Positions 1-6,991 of a stretch of DNA of 39,259 nt are shown piece by piece. Within the stretch, counting starts at the first letter, position 1; every line of letters starts with the position of its first letter. Made by a program: the position numbers and the translations under genes. The notes under the pieces were generated by a model. It saw only the letters and a list, made by a program, of their open reading frames with translations. It had not been told where the DNA came from and made no database searches. The DNA comes from Bacteroidaceae bacterium (GTDB taxonomy: Bacteria; Bacteroidota; Bacteroidia; Bacteroidales; Bacteroidaceae): assembly GCA_017507385.1 (NCBI GenBank), contig JAFWAX010000016.1, positions 1 through 39,259 of the forward strand, given 5' to 3'.

Positions 1-531
1 ATCGTGGGAATGACCGTGAACTTTCAGGCTATCACAGCGATAGAAGCAAACCATCCCTGTCTCATCAAGGTGAGCGAGGCGATGAACTCCTTTACAGTGG
101 ATGGCGTAGATGTTGAGGCAGAAGATGAACCCTCTGTGGATCGTGATGAGATTGTTGTGAAGGTTGGAGGAAAAAAATATTATTACTACAATAGCTTTGT
201 AGGCACGTATGTTGCAAATACCGAAGTTCCCGAATTATCCCTGTTCCTCAACGGCAACAATTTCTGGTATTCGGCTGGCGCGACAAAGATGAAGGCATAT
301 CGTGCTTACTTCGATTTCTACGATGTGCTGACAGAAGTTGAAGCAACTGAGGCTAAAATCCGTTTCGTGGTTGACGATGAGGTAACTTCTATCGATGGCA
401 TTCCTTCTGCAGCCGACAAGATGGGTGCTGTTTACAACCTGAACGGTCAGCTGATAGGCTTTGACATTGACGTGAACAGCCTTCCTGCTGGCATCTATGT
501 CAAGGACGGTCAGAAGATTGTAGTGAAATAA
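1..531 (+). CDS. C-terminal part of a secreted or surface protein (5' truncated by window)
   Basis: The frame is open from the first base, so this is the 3' end of a longer gene whose start lies outside the window. The visible 177 residues are acidic and beta-rich. They end in a module of the kind VYNLNGQLIGFDID...LPAGIYVKDGQ...VVK, which resembles the terminal beta domains that close many Prevotella and other Bacteroidetes secreted proteins and is reminiscent of type IX secretion sorting domains. Seen: the open frame and terminal module. Inferred: extracellular or surface location. The enzymatic or binding part is upstream and unseen, so no function can be assigned. The next gene follows after 41 nt without a visible terminator and may be co-transcribed. 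Confidence 0.7.
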   Translation: MVGMTVNFQAITAIEANHPCLIKVSEAMNSFTVDGVDVEAEDEPSVDRDEIVVKVGGKKYYYYNSFVGTYVANTEVPELSLFLNGNNFWYSAGATKMKAYRAYFDFYDVLTEVEATEAKIRFVVDDEVTSIDGIPSAADKMGAVYNLNGQLIGFDIDVNSLPAGIYVKDGQKIVVK

Positions 532-572
532 GAATTGATCATTTTAACTAATAAAAAATAAAAAAAGAAGAA

Positions 573-761
573 ATGAAAAGAGAATATGTGGCTCCTCAGA
601 TGGAGTGCGTGAAGATGGAGGAAGAACTTCCTATGTGTGTCAGCGGTGGTGGCGGTGGCGTTAATCTTGGCTATGGCGGTGTAGATGCCGGTGGAAGCCT
701 TGACCCTCAATCAAAAATGCGTTCTGTATGGGATGATGTTGAATCTGCGATTGAATGGTAA
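573..761 (+). CDS. Small Gly-rich protein of the MKREYxxPxME type, unknown function
   Basis: This is a 62-residue protein. It begins MKREYVAPQMECVKMEEEL, continues with a cysteine and a glycine-rich stretch (SGGGGGVNLGYGGVDAGG), and ends in an acidic Trp-containing tail. The opening (charged Met-Lys start, Y-x-x-P-x-M/E, then hydrophobic/acidic residues before a Gly segment) matches a pattern I have seen in many unnamed small Bacteroidetes proteins; I know of no established function. The A-rich, purine-rich leader AAAAGAAGAA directly precedes the ATG. It lies 41 nt after a surface-protein gene and is followed by a terminator. No signal peptide or membrane segment is visible. The double-glycine stretch invites comparison with secreted peptide precursors, but no processing or modification genes are nearby. 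Confidence 0.6.
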   Translation: MKREYVAPQMECVKMEEELPMCVSGGGGGVNLGYGGVDAGGSLDPQSKMRSVWDDVESAIEW

Positions 762-812
762 ATGTCATTTACCTGATTACAGATTTGGTTATGTGACTGA
801 ATCATAAAGAAA

Positions 813-846
813 TGTCGCCAGCACAACGAAGTGCTGACGGCATTTT
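813..846 (+). terminator. Terminator after the small Gly-rich protein gene
   Basis: A 12-position stem (813-824 with 831-842, one mismatch and one G-T pair) closes a 6-nt loop and is followed by TTTTA. It sits 52 nt after the stop codon of the 62-residue protein gene. Confidence 0.65.
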
Positions 847-895
847 ATGTTTGTGCGGTTATGATGGCTGTGGGATGTTTCGGCCTGTTTGTGTT

Positions 896-1759
896 TCAGG
901 TTTGAGGGTGGTGGAAGGCTGCAAGTCCTGCAAGAGGTGATTGGGTGATGCTGCCGATTTTCAGTCCATGTAAATCAGCGGCTTTGCGTAGTTCCTCTTG
1001 GTAGTGGTGGGCAATGCTGCCGACGAAGTGGATGGCGGGGAGAGTCTCGCCTGTAGGCCAGTTGACGCCAATGATGTTTCGCTGGAAGAATTGGCTGAAG
1101 CAGTCAATCAGGAAGCTATGGATGGCAGGATGTTCTCTGTGTCGGGCGCAGAAGGGGCTGAGGCTGGCAAGGAATCGGTTGGGTAGTGGTTCTCTGTAAA
1201 CTTTCTGGATGATATTCTCTTGTGTTTCGCCTGTTTCCTGGAAGAATAGCTGCTGTATGTCGGATGGCATCTGTTTTTTCAAGATATCTCCGACCAGCCG
1301 CTTCCCGATGTAGGCTCCGCTTCCCTCATCGCCCAGGATGTAGCCAAGGGCGGGGTTGCCTGCGTGGAGTGTGGTACCGTCATAGTAGCAGGAGTTGCTT
1401 CCTGTGCCTAATATGCAGACGATGCCTGGCTGGTTGCCGCATACACTTCGTGCTGCGCCCAGCATGTCGCTTTCGACGCTGATGGCGGCATTGGGGCAAA
1501 TGGCGTTCTGGAGCGCACGGGCTACGACGGGGGCTTTCTCCTTGGTGCATCCTGCTCCGTAGAAATAGATGTTGCCGAGGTTTGAGGGTTGAGAGTTGGG
1601 GGTTGAGAGTTGGGGCAGTAGCTCCTTTTTCAGCATGGTGCAAATTTCTTCTTCTGTTTGCTGGAAGGGGTTGATGCCTTGCGTGTAGAAGATGTGCTGC
1701 CTGTCTCCGATGAGGCACCATGCTGTTTTGGTTGAACCGCTGTCGGCTATTAGTGTCAT
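896..1759 (-). CDS. BadF/BadG/BcrA-type ATPase, N-acetylglucosamine-kinase-like
   Basis: This 287-residue cytoplasmic kinase has the ASKHA fold. The N-terminal phosphate loop is MTLIADSGSTKTAW, the second phosphate motif is ILGTGSNSCYYDG, and the family's GYILGDEGSGAYIGKRLV segment and a C-terminal VGSIAHHY segment follow in order. These features fit the BadF family branch annotated as N-acetylglucosamine kinase, which phosphorylates amino sugars from recycled glycans. Exact substrate is inferred. The gene is divergent from the mannose-1-phosphate guanylyltransferase gene and has a possible TAATTTTG promoter (1780-1787, minus strand). Odd: a 7-nt tandem repeat (1580-1614) lies inside the frame and encodes a low-complexity PQLSTPNSQPSNLGN stretch around residues 48-60, which looks like an in-frame insertion. 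The frame is otherwise intact. Confidence 0.8.
   Translation of the reverse strand: MTLIADSGSTKTAWCLIGDRQHIFYTQGINPFQQTEEEICTMLKKELLPQLSTPNSQPSNLGNIYFYGAGCTKEKAPVVARALQNAICPNAAISVESDMLGAARSVCGNQPGIVCILGTGSNSCYYDGTTLHAGNPALGYILGDEGSGAYIGKRLVGDILKKQMPSDIQQLFFQETGETQENIIQKVYREPLPNRFLASLSPFCARHREHPAIHSFLIDCFSQFFQRNIIGVNWPTGETLPAIHFVGSIAHHYQEELRKAADLHGLKIGSITQSPLAGLAAFHHPQT
1580..1614. repeat. Five tandem 7-nt repeats inside the BadF-type kinase gene
   Basis: On the plus strand the units read GTTTGAG, GGTTGAG, AGTTGGG, GGTTGAG, AGTTGGG: a strict 7-nt period for 35 nt. The repeat lies within the coding frame of the kinase gene. Confidence 0.85.
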
Positions 1760-1901
1760 GTTCTAATGGTAATTTTTTACAAAATTATATTTTTGGTGTT
1801 TCATAATCGTTACTTTTTCATTGATTTTCACAAAAAACAATGGTGAATATGGGAAAAAGCGTTAATTTTGCAACATCATAGATTATTTTTACTTAAAAAC
1901 T

Positions 1902-1909
1902 TACTTTTG
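1902..1909 (+). promoter_or_regulatory. Bacteroidetes -7 element for the guanylyltransferase gene
   Basis: TACTTTTG matches the TAnnTTTG consensus of the Bacteroidetes primary sigma factor. The ATG is at 1920, so the inferred leader is only about 4-8 nt. No good -33 box is evident. Confidence 0.55.
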
Positions 1910-1919
1910 CAGTTCTTTT

Positions 1920-2993
1920 ATGAGCATTGATTTGAATTTGAATAATAACTTGGTTATCATGGCAGGCGGTGTAGGCAGCCGCTTCTGGCCAATGAGCACG
2001 ACGGAGTGTCCAAAGCAGTTTATCGACGTTTTTGGTGTTGGACGAACTTTCATCCAGATGACGTATGACCGTTTTAAGGGGATTATTGCGCCAGAGAATG
2101 TGTGGGTGGTTACTTCGCAGAAATATGCTGATATTGTTGCAGAGCAATTGCCGGATATTCCTAAGGGCAACATCCTGCTTGAGCCATGCAGACGCAATAC
2201 TGCTCCTTGCATTGCTTATGTCAGCTGGCGCATTAAGGCAAAGAATCCAAAGGCCAATCTGGTCATCACTCCTGCTGACCATCTGGTGACGGATGTGTGT
2301 GAGTTTCAGCGTGTCATCCAATCAGCTTTGAAGTTCACGTCGGAGACAGACGCTATTGTCACATTGGGTATGAATCCAACTCGTCCGGAGACAGGTTATG
2401 GCTATATTCAGGCAGACCTCCAAGAGCCATCTTTGAGCAACAAGGAGATTTTCCGTGTGGATGCCTTCAAGGAAAAGCCCGACTATGCAACAGCGGTGAA
2501 GTATCTGCAGAGCAAGGACTATTTCTGGAATTCAGGCATTTTTATCTGGAATGTAAATACAATCGTGAATGCGCTCCGCATTTACGAGCCAGACATCTCT
2601 CGCATTTTCGAGGACTTGCTTCCTGTGTACGGCACGAATCAGGAGCAGGCAATGATTGACATCAAGTTCCCTCTTTGTGAAAGTATTTCAATCGACTATG
2701 CCGTGATGGAAAGGGCAGATGAAATCTTTGTGTTCCCTGCTGATTTTGGCTGGAGTGATGTGGGCACATGGGGTTCTCTCCACACCATTGCTCCAAGAGA
2801 TTCACAAGGAAATAATGTCATCGGCGACCATGTTCGACTTTATGAAACTCGTAATTGTGTGATTCACACAACAGAAGAAAAGCGAGTGGTGGTGCAAGGT
2901 CTGGATGGCTACATTGTTGCGGAAAAAGATGATACTCTCCTGATTTGCAAGCTGGAAGAGGAGCAGCGCATCAAGGAATTTTCAGCAGAATAA
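1920..2993 (+). CDS. manC: Mannose-1-phosphate guanylyltransferase
   Basis: The enzyme makes GDP-mannose from mannose 1-phosphate and GTP in the cytoplasm, supplying mannose, fucose and related residues for surface polysaccharide and glycoproteins. The 357-residue protein shows the nucleotidyltransferase signature VIMAGGVGSRFWPMS...PKQF near the N-terminus, then NTAPCIAY, the metal-site TPADHLV, GYGYIQ, FKEKPD, YFWNSGIF and SIDYAVMER. It ends after the short left-handed helix region and lacks the phosphomannose isomerase domain of bifunctional ManC proteins, as is usual in Bacteroidetes. The ATG at 1920 is needed to keep the nucleotide-binding strand, and a promoter lies immediately upstream. 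The PagL-like gene follows 6 nt downstream, so the two probably form an operon. The symbol follows common usage; manC and rfbM name the same activity. Confidence 0.9.
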   Translation: MSIDLNLNNNLVIMAGGVGSRFWPMSTTECPKQFIDVFGVGRTFIQMTYDRFKGIIAPENVWVVTSQKYADIVAEQLPDIPKGNILLEPCRRNTAPCIAYVSWRIKAKNPKANLVITPADHLVTDVCEFQRVIQSALKFTSETDAIVTLGMNPTRPETGYGYIQADLQEPSLSNKEIFRVDAFKEKPDYATAVKYLQSKDYFWNSGIFIWNVNTIVNALRIYEPDISRIFEDLLPVYGTNQEQAMIDIKFPLCESISIDYAVMERADEIFVFPADFGWSDVGTWGSLHTIAPRDSQGNNVIGDHVRLYETRNCVIHTTEEKRVVVQGLDGYIVAEKDDTLLICKLEEEQRIKEFSAE

Positions 2994-2999
2994 AAGTTG

Positions 3000-4319
3000 A
3001 TGTTGTATCAGTTAAGACGGATATTACTATTGATAAGCATATCGGTGTCTTTTGTGTCGGTGTACGCAGAAGGCACTGATGCTGTTAATGTTGATAGTGT
3101 TCCGAAATTTCTGTATTCTATCGGTGGAGGCGGTTCTATAAGCCATCTCTTCAACATCAGCATGCGCAACGAGAAGCTTGTCAAGCGAGGGTGGGGTGGA
3201 AGCTATAGCTTGTTCATGACTGCGCAGGCGAATCCTCTCGATACGGCCATCAGCGTATATGACCGCGTCTTCGGATTTCCCACGCTTGAGGCAGGTTTCC
3301 ACCTGCTGGATTTCAGCCATACGCATTTGCGAACGGGCGACACTCCTTACATGTCGAGTCTGGGATGCGTTTGGAATGCCTATATCGGATTCAGGCGTGA
3401 CATCTATCGCAACAGGAGGTGGTCGTTCGGCTATTCTCTGGAGAATGGATTGGCTTACAGCTCCCGTCCGTTCAATAAGAACAGCAATATCGACAACGAT
3501 ATGATTGGGCAGCACCTGTCTTTGTATTTTGGCTGTGGCCTGTATGCTGGCTACAGAATTTCGCCGGAATTGGAGGTGAGCGTAGGGCTGGAGTACAAGC
3601 ATGTCTCGAATGGAGCTACAGATAGACCCAACAAAGGCTCAAATTCTTATGGACTGGCTGTTCGTGCCCGTTGTGATGTGAATCGTCCTTCCTGGGACAA
3701 TGGGCTAACGTATGAACAGCGTCTTGCACGCCTGCAAGCGTTTAAGCGAAAGCCTTTTGACTCCTATTTCTATTTAGATGTGAATGCTTCTGTGGGATTC
3801 CGTACTATGTATGAGGAATGGGTCTTGTATCGTGACATCTTGCCAGAAGATGACCCGCGGTTCTGCAAAGAGGATATGGGTCTGCATACGGTCTGGAGCA
3901 CAAGTGTTGTGCCAATGTTTCGTTACAATCAGGTTCATGCCTCGGGCATCGGACTGGAGTATTCTTTTGCCGGCTATTCGGGAAGGTCGCCCATGATTGA
4001 GAAGGAATGCGGCTTGACCCGCAGCTACAAGCACAGCAAGCACATTCTCACTATTTCAGCTCACCATGAGGTGTATTACAAGCAGCTGTCTCTTGCTATG
4101 TCGGTGGGTACATACTTGTTCCGCAAGCACGGATGGGTGGGAGAGAAATTTGAGCCGTCTGTCATTGAAACAGTTGGAATACGTTATTATCCGAAGTTTT
4201 TCAAGCCTTTTTATGTTGGCTACAATCTGAAAGCAAATCTTGGCAAGGCATATAGCATGGAACTGAAGGTGGGAATGCACACTGGCCATTGGAATGCAAG
4301 AAGGAAACAGAGGCATTAG
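3000..4319 (+). CDS. PagL-like lipid A deacylase / acyloxyacyl hydrolase family outer membrane protein
   Basis: The ATG at 3000 gives 439 residues with a signal peptide (MLYQLRRILLLISISVSFVSVYA). A beta-barrel-like region with alternating aromatic strands follows. At 201-211 is HVSNGATDRPN, which matches the catalytic HxSN and the conserved Asn ten residues after the His in PagL, the outer membrane lipid A 3-O-deacylase. Bacteroidetes members are often annotated acyloxyacyl hydrolase. Known PagL is about 150-190 residues, so this protein has a large extra C-terminal half (from about residue 225) that again looks strand-rich. The position of PagL's catalytic Glu (14 residues after the His) is Asn215 here, so activity is uncertain. 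It follows manC closely, consistent with an envelope role. Confidence 0.65.
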   Translation: MLYQLRRILLLISISVSFVSVYAEGTDAVNVDSVPKFLYSIGGGGSISHLFNISMRNEKLVKRGWGGSYSLFMTAQANPLDTAISVYDRVFGFPTLEAGFHLLDFSHTHLRTGDTPYMSSLGCVWNAYIGFRRDIYRNRRWSFGYSLENGLAYSSRPFNKNSNIDNDMIGQHLSLYFGCGLYAGYRISPELEVSVGLEYKHVSNGATDRPNKGSNSYGLAVRARCDVNRPSWDNGLTYEQRLARLQAFKRKPFDSYFYLDVNASVGFRTMYEEWVLYRDILPEDDPRFCKEDMGLHTVWSTSVVPMFRYNQVHASGIGLEYSFAGYSGRSPMIEKECGLTRSYKHSKHILTISAHHEVYYKQLSLAMSVGTYLFRKHGWVGEKFEPSVIETVGIRYYPKFFKPFYVGYNLKANLGKAYSMELKVGMHTGHWNARRKQRH

Positions 4320-4428
4320 GAAGGACTGTCGTTCCGTAGGAATCGATGTGGGGCAGACCGATTTTGTTCGTGCGAGAGTGTTTTTCGGCTTGCCTTTTTC
4401 TTGTTCAGAAGGTTTGTGCCGGGGCAAC

Positions 4429-4460
4429 AAAAAAAGGTGAATCCTGTGCGGGATTCACCT
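4429..4460 (-). terminator. rpsP terminator
   Basis: A perfect 10-bp stem (4435-4444 with 4451-4460) has a 6-nt loop. On the minus strand it is followed by seven T residues. It lies 39 nt beyond the rpsP stop codon. The plus-strand gene ending at 4319 may share the hairpin but has no T-run on that side. Confidence 0.85.
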
Positions 4461-4498
4461 TGCTTCTCCGAATGGGATAGCTGCCTGAAACAATGAGA

Positions 4499-5029
4499 TT
4501 ATGCTTCTGCTGGAGCTTCTTCTGTTGTTTCTTCTGCTGGAGCTTCCGCTTCAGCTTGAGCAGCAGCGGCTGCAGCCTTCTTTTCTGCAATCTTAGCAGC
4601 GATGGCAGCGTTGACCTGCTTCTCAGCTGCAAGACGAGCGGCCATGTCAGCCTTCTTGTCAGCAACGGCCTTGTCAGCAATCTTCTGAGCCTTAGCTTCT
4701 TTGTCTGCTTTCCAAGCAGAGAACTTTGCTTCAGCAGCAGCTTCATCGAATGCGCCCTTCTTGATGCCACCCATGAGGTGCTTCTTCAGATAGACGCCTT
4801 CTTTTGAGAGGATGTTGCGAACAGTGTCTGTTGGCTGAGCACCAACGAGCACCCAATAGAGGGCACGTTCAAAGTTCAAATCAATTGTAGCTGGATTGGT
4901 GTTAGGGTTGTAAGTACCAATCTTTTCAATGAAGCGACCATCACGTGGTGCATCAGAGTGAGCGATAACGATGCTGTAGAACGCATAGTTCTTGCGACCG
5001 TGGCGCTGCAAACGAATTCTTGTTGCCAT
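4499..5029 (-). CDS. rpsP: 30S ribosomal protein S16 with long Ala/Lys/Glu tail
   Basis: S16 is a small-subunit protein needed for 30S assembly. Residues 1 to about 90 are typical S16 ([20 protein letters not shown], ...[16 protein letters not shown], ...[15 protein letters not shown]). The remaining ~85 residues form a low-complexity extension rich in Ala, Lys and Glu, first basic and then strongly acidic ([18 protein letters not shown]). S16 in Proteobacteria is about 80-90 residues; such tails are common in Bacteroidetes, and its role is unknown to me. The gene is monocistronic, with a TAACTTTG promoter (5115-5122), two leader hairpins and a strong terminator. Confidence 0.95.
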   Translation of the reverse strand: MATRIRLQRHGRKNYAFYSIVIAHSDAPRDGRFIEKIGTYNPNTNPATIDLNFERALYWVLVGAQPTDTVRNILSKEGVYLKKHLMGGIKKGAFDEAAAEAKFSAWKADKEAKAQKIADKAVADKKADMAARLAAEKQVNAAIAAKIAEKKAAAAAAQAEAEAPAEETTEEAPAEA

Positions 5030-5063
5030 TTTGCAATGAAATTGTTTATTTATTAATGATTAT

Positions 5064-5110
5064 GTCGCCAACTCGTGGCGACGTGAACTCTGTCATTATC
5101 TCGTAATGAC
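5064..5110 (-). promoter_or_regulatory. Two matched hairpins in the rpsP leader
   Basis: Two perfect hairpins, each with a 7-bp stem and a 5-nt loop, lie at 5064-5082 and 5092-5110, separated by 9 nt. In transcript sense the loops are CGAGT and CGAGA. The upstream hairpin would start at or within a few nucleotides of the transcription start expected from the -7 element at 5115-5122. A candidate for mRNA 5'-end stabilisation or ribosomal-protein feedback; this role is inference. Confidence 0.55.
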
Positions 5111-5114
5111 GGTG

Positions 5115-5122
5115 CAAAGTTA
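5115..5122 (-). promoter_or_regulatory. rpsP -7 promoter element
   Basis: On the minus strand TAACTTTG matches TAnnTTTG. It is 86 nt upstream of the rpsP start and just before the two leader hairpins. Confidence 0.6.
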
Positions 5123-5217
5123 TGTTTTTTCTTTGTCATTTTTGAACGATTTGCATAAACTTTTAGCTTTTAGAGTGTTTTTTCTCTTTTTCCTTTTCTT
5201 AATACCATTAAAATCAC

Positions 5218-5225
5218 TACTTTTG
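5218..5225 (+). promoter_or_regulatory. -7 promoter element for the rseC-rnf operon
   Basis: TACTTTTG matches TAnnTTTG. Transcription from here would give a leader of about 77 nt before the rseC-like gene. Confidence 0.55.
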
Positions 5226-5307
5226 CATACAAAGTTGTAAACTATACTTTGCAATTTGTTACCATGAACTGAAAAACTTTTGTCAAAATTATAGTTGAGC
5301 TATAATA

Positions 5308-5730
5308 ATGAAAGAGATAATCGAACATCAAGGAGTGATAGAATCCATAGAAGACGCTCATGTGCGAGTGAATATCGTTCAAATGGCAGCTTGTAGTGGA
5401 TGCAAGGCTCGTTCTCTTTGTACATCGAGCGAGAGCAAGGAAAAGATAATTGATGTTTACGAAGTTGGTGCGAAAAATAAGTATAAAGTGGGGGATAGCG
5501 TGAACGTGTGCGGAACTTTGAGCATGGGAAGATTGGCTGTCGTGCTTGCTTTTGGCATCCCGCTTATCATTATTGCAGCTTGGATGATTGTGGCCATAGC
5601 ATGTCTGAAGCTTGGAGAGCTTTTTTCTGTCGCTGTTTTGGCTGTCGTTCTTGCTGTATATTTTTATGTTTTGTATTTGAATAGAGATAGATTGGCAAAG
5701 AAGTTTTCTTTCTGGATAGCAGATGTGTGA
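5308..5730 (+). CDS. SoxR-reducing system / RseC family protein
   Basis: A 140-residue inner membrane protein. The N-terminal soluble part has a Cys cluster, CSGCKARSLC (about residues 30-39), as in RseC proteins, where it may bind an Fe-S centre. Two membrane helices follow (about 75-95 and 102-120), then a short basic tail. RseC-type proteins work with Rnf-like complexes to reduce the SoxR iron-sulfur sensor or related targets. Its place as first gene of the rnf operon, 44 nt before rnfB, is the usual Bacteroidetes arrangement and supports a role in Rnf assembly or electron delivery. Length and topology fit the family. Confidence 0.85.
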   Translation: MKEIIEHQGVIESIEDAHVRVNIVQMAACSGCKARSLCTSSESKEKIIDVYEVGAKNKYKVGDSVNVCGTLSMGRLAVVLAFGIPLIIIAAWMIVAIACLKLGELFSVAVLAVVLAVYFYVLYLNRDRLAKKFSFWIADV

Positions 5731-5774
5731 TGAATTGTACTAACCGATATTTATCAATTAATTAATTATATTTT

Positions 5775-6902
5775 ATGGATTCTCAAGTAATTCTGATTGC
5801 TGTAGTTGCTTTGGCGGTATTGGGCTTCGTGTTAGCGTTGCTGCTTTATCTCGTCTCAAAGCGATTTGCAGTGAAAGAAGACCCGCGAATCGGACTTGTT
5901 GCAGAGGTGCTGCCCGGTGCGAACTGTGGCGGCTGTGGCTTCCCTGGCTGTGGCGGCATGGCTGCTGCATGCGTGAAAGCTGCTGATGCAGGTTCTCTTG
6001 ACGGATTGAATTGTCCTGTAGGAGGAGCTGCTTGCATGCAGGAAATAGCGGGAATTTTAGGTATGGAGGTTGCCGTGGCATCTCCAAAGTTAGCTGTTGT
6101 ACGATGCAACGGAACATGTGAAAGGCGTCCCCGTGTGGTGTCTTATGATGGTGTGAAAAGCTGTCGTATCGCAAACTCGACATGTATGGGCGAGACCCTC
6201 TGCTCTTATGGATGTTTGGGGTGCGGAGATTGTGTTGCTGCTTGTCAGTTTGATGCAATCCACATTAACCCGAAGACAGGGCTTCCTGAGGTGGATGCGG
6301 CCAAATGTACGGCTTGTGGAGCATGCTCAAAGGCTTGTCCACGAGGCGTGATGGAAGTGCGTACTGTTAGTGGCGAGAGCAAGGACGCTTATGTGGTAGC
6401 CTGTGTGAATATGGACAAGGGTGCTGAAGCCATGAAAATCTGCGCAAGTTCGTGCATCGCTTGCAAGAAGTGCCAGAATGCTTGTGGAAGCGATGCGGTC
6501 ATTGTGGCTAACAATGTGGCATACGTCAATCCTGAAAAGTGCGTGCTCTGCGGTGCTTGCTATGAGGCATGTCCTCGTGGAACGATTGTGTCAGTCAGCG
6601 TGAAGGGCATAGAGCGTAAGCAAACCAACAACGCCATTCCTGGTGCGGCAAAACCAGCAGCTAAGGCGACGGCTTCTGCATCTGCTTCAGCATCTCCAGC
6701 GGCTCCAGTTAAGCCTGCAAAGGAATGGAAACCAATAGATTTGAAGTATGATGCTCCTCTTATGCCAAGTCAGCAGATACTTCTTGCAGGCCCTAAGGAT
6801 ATCAGCAATCCTGTTGCTGCAACAAAAGATGTGAAATTTGAAGATAAGCGTACTGACGCTCCACTTCCTCCAAGTCAGTTGATTCTGCTTGGTCTTAAGT
6901 GA
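5775..6902 (+). CDS. rnfB: Rnf complex subunit B, multi-cluster ferredoxin-like electron entry subunit
   Basis: RnfB receives electrons from ferredoxin for the Rnf complex, which couples ferredoxin:NAD exchange to ion transport. The 375-residue protein starts with one membrane helix. Next comes a 4Fe-4S domain (ANCGGCGFPGCGGMA...NCPVGG). Two ferredoxin modules follow: CLGCGDCVAACQ with CTACGACSKACPRG, then CIACKKCQNACG with CVLCGACYEACPRG. After that is an Ala/Pro/Ser-rich linker (about 290-315). The C-terminus carries two copies of a motif DAPLxPSQxILLxG at 326-339 and 361-374, which I do not recognise from other RnfB proteins. The gene lies between the rseC-like gene and rnfC (89-nt spacer). 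Extra ferredoxin clusters are common in anaerobes. Confidence 0.95.
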   Translation: MDSQVILIAVVALAVLGFVLALLLYLVSKRFAVKEDPRIGLVAEVLPGANCGGCGFPGCGGMAAACVKAADAGSLDGLNCPVGGAACMQEIAGILGMEVAVASPKLAVVRCNGTCERRPRVVSYDGVKSCRIANSTCMGETLCSYGCLGCGDCVAACQFDAIHINPKTGLPEVDAAKCTACGACSKACPRGVMEVRTVSGESKDAYVVACVNMDKGAEAMKICASSCIACKKCQNACGSDAVIVANNVAYVNPEKCVLCGACYEACPRGTIVSVSVKGIERKQTNNAIPGAAKPAAKATASASASASPAAPVKPAKEWKPIDLKYDAPLMPSQQILLAGPKDISNPVAATKDVKFEDKRTDAPLPPSQLILLGLK

Positions 6903-6991
6903 TTTTTGATGTTTTTAATTTCTCTTTTTATTATTTGGAAAGATTGAACTTATAAACTCAAAAGAACTTGCAAACTTTAAAAATAAAAAGT

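Noticed and set aside
6968..6991. TTG start adding eight residues to RnfC
   Set aside because: The added MQTLKIKS has no counterpart in the family, and the ATG at 6992 gives the normal N-terminus.
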